Source: Gammaproteobacteria bacterium
GTDB taxonomy: Bacteria > Pseudomonadota > Gammaproteobacteria > Arenicellales > UBA868
Assembly: GCA_022450155.1 (NCBI GenBank)
Contig: JAKUQR010000008.1
Location: 1-64,000, forward strand
Reading direction: 5' to 3'
DNA: 64,000 nucleotides
Of this stretch, positions 63,497-64,000 are shown in pieces (within the stretch, counting starts at the first letter, position 1; every line of letters begins with the position of its first letter). A model generated the notes under the pieces. That model ran no database searches, was not told the DNA's origin, and saw nothing but the letters and a program-made list of their open reading frames with translations. A program made the position numbers and the translations under genes.

Positions 63497-64000
63497 ATGG
63501 CAAGGAAAGGGAAAAATTCGCGAACGCGTCGCCCATCCGTGCGTGCCCTGATGAGCAGGAACGCAAAGAAAGAGCGGAACATCCCGTATTTGGAGGAGCT
63601 TCAACAGGCCTTAAGTCACCAGGCTGCGGGTCATCTTGGTCAAGCTGAAGAAATCCTGCAGCGTGTTTTAGCACATAAGCCTAATCATGCAATGGCCCTT
63701 AGATTACTGGGCCGCTTGTATTGTGACAGTGGGCGGGTGGAGCAGGGCGTCGACTGTCTTGAACGGTGTGTCCAGTGTGAACCGGGCGAGGTGTCGAACT
63801 ACACTGAACTCGGTCACGTATTGCGAGTCACAGGCCGGCGCGACGAAGCCGAGCAGGTTCTGCTCAAGGGGATTGGTCTCAAATCGAATGATCCGCATGG
63901 GCACTATGAACTGGGGTGTCTTTACCATGACCAGACAAAACTCGAACTGGCGAGTGCTGAACTGAATCTGGCGCTCAAACTGAACCCGGATCACATTGCT
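63497..64000 (+). CDS. Tetratricopeptide-repeat protein, N-terminal part (runs off the window)
   Basis: Frame open from the ATG at 63497 to the edge, 168 codons. A basic N terminus (MARKGKNSRTRRPSVRALMS) leads into TPR units: LSHQAAGHLGQAEEILQRVL, then HAMALRLLGRLYCDSGRVEQ, NYTELGHVLRVTGRRDEAEQ and HGHYELGCLYHDQTKLELAS. Each has the usual G, Y/L, A and P spacing of the 34-residue repeat. TPR proteins of this kind often carry a C-terminal enzyme such as a sulfotransferase, but that part is not in view. Confidence 0.85.
   Translation, partial: MARKGKNSRTRRPSVRALMSRNAKKERNIPYLEELQQALSHQAAGHLGQAEEILQRVLAHKPNHAMALRLLGRLYCDSGRVEQGVDCLERCVQCEPGEVSNYTELGHVLRVTGRRDEAEQVLLKGIGLKSNDPHGHYELGCLYHDQTKLELASAELNLALKLNPDHIA

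Overview
The window looks like chromosomal DNA of a gammaproteobacterium, probably an environmental or marine one. Evidence: a tmRNA with the tag ANDDNYALAA next to smpB; the gammaproteobacterial block ratA-rnfH / bamE / recN-nadK / hrcA-grpE-dnaK-dnaJ; gatCAB divergent from mreBCD-mrdA-rodA-mltB-rlpA-dacA-ybeD-lipB; and lptD-surA. Sigma-32, sigma-54 and NtrC sites match enterobacterial consensus sequences. No species can be named from the sequence alone.

Layout. (1) 1-1156: edge of an integrated element. A P4-type tyrosine integrase runs off the left end and lies just downstream of ssrA, whose 3' end is the probable attachment site. (2) 1.2-13.1 kb: housekeeping genes for trans-translation, outer-membrane assembly, DNA repair, NAD kinase, the heat-shock chaperones (sigma-32 promoters before grpE and dnaK), dTDP-rhamnose synthesis and tsaB. 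(3) 13.2-31.5 kb: a putative lipoprotein, gatCAB, then a long run of cell-shape and envelope genes (mre, PBP2, RodA, MltB, RlpA, DacA), DUF493, LipB, MurU, LptD and SurA. (4) 31.5-32.8 kb: glnK with a sigma-54 promoter and an NtrC-type site, followed by a beheaded amtB remnant, then ubiK.

(5) 32.9-49.0 kb: a catabolic accessory region. It holds a DsbA-like protein, an NTF2-like protein, an alpha/beta hydrolase, and a beta-oxidation-like set (acyl-CoA ligase, SDR, MaoC hydratase). It also holds a basic-amino-acid-type ABC importer, a cupin, a D-aminoacylase-like amidohydrolase, a frameshifted SDR, an acyl-CoA dehydrogenase, a CoA-transferase, an enoyl-CoA hydratase and a thioesterase. A palindrome CGGTATACCG recurs in its intergenic spaces. 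(6) 49.0-52.4 kb: metZ behind a leader that can be folded like a SAM-II riboswitch followed by a terminator; an Lrp-type regulator; a rhodanese; a degenerate nuclease-fold protein. (7) 52.5-59.5 kb: a polyamine uptake and catabolism cluster (ATPase, two permeases, Tat-type binding protein, class III aminotransferase, gamma-glutamylpolyamine synthetase). (8) 59.6-63.3 kb: an ATC-hydrolase-like protein, a TauD-type dioxygenase coupled to a second class III aminotransferase, and a glutaredoxin-DinB fusion. (9) A TPR protein runs off the right end.

I found no CRISPR array, insertion sequence, rRNA or tRNA gene. The items most worth a second look are the metZ leader, the glnK/amtB remnant, the repeats and integrase beside ssrA, the ATC-hydrolase/dioxygenase/aminotransferase group, and the shared palindrome in the catabolic region.
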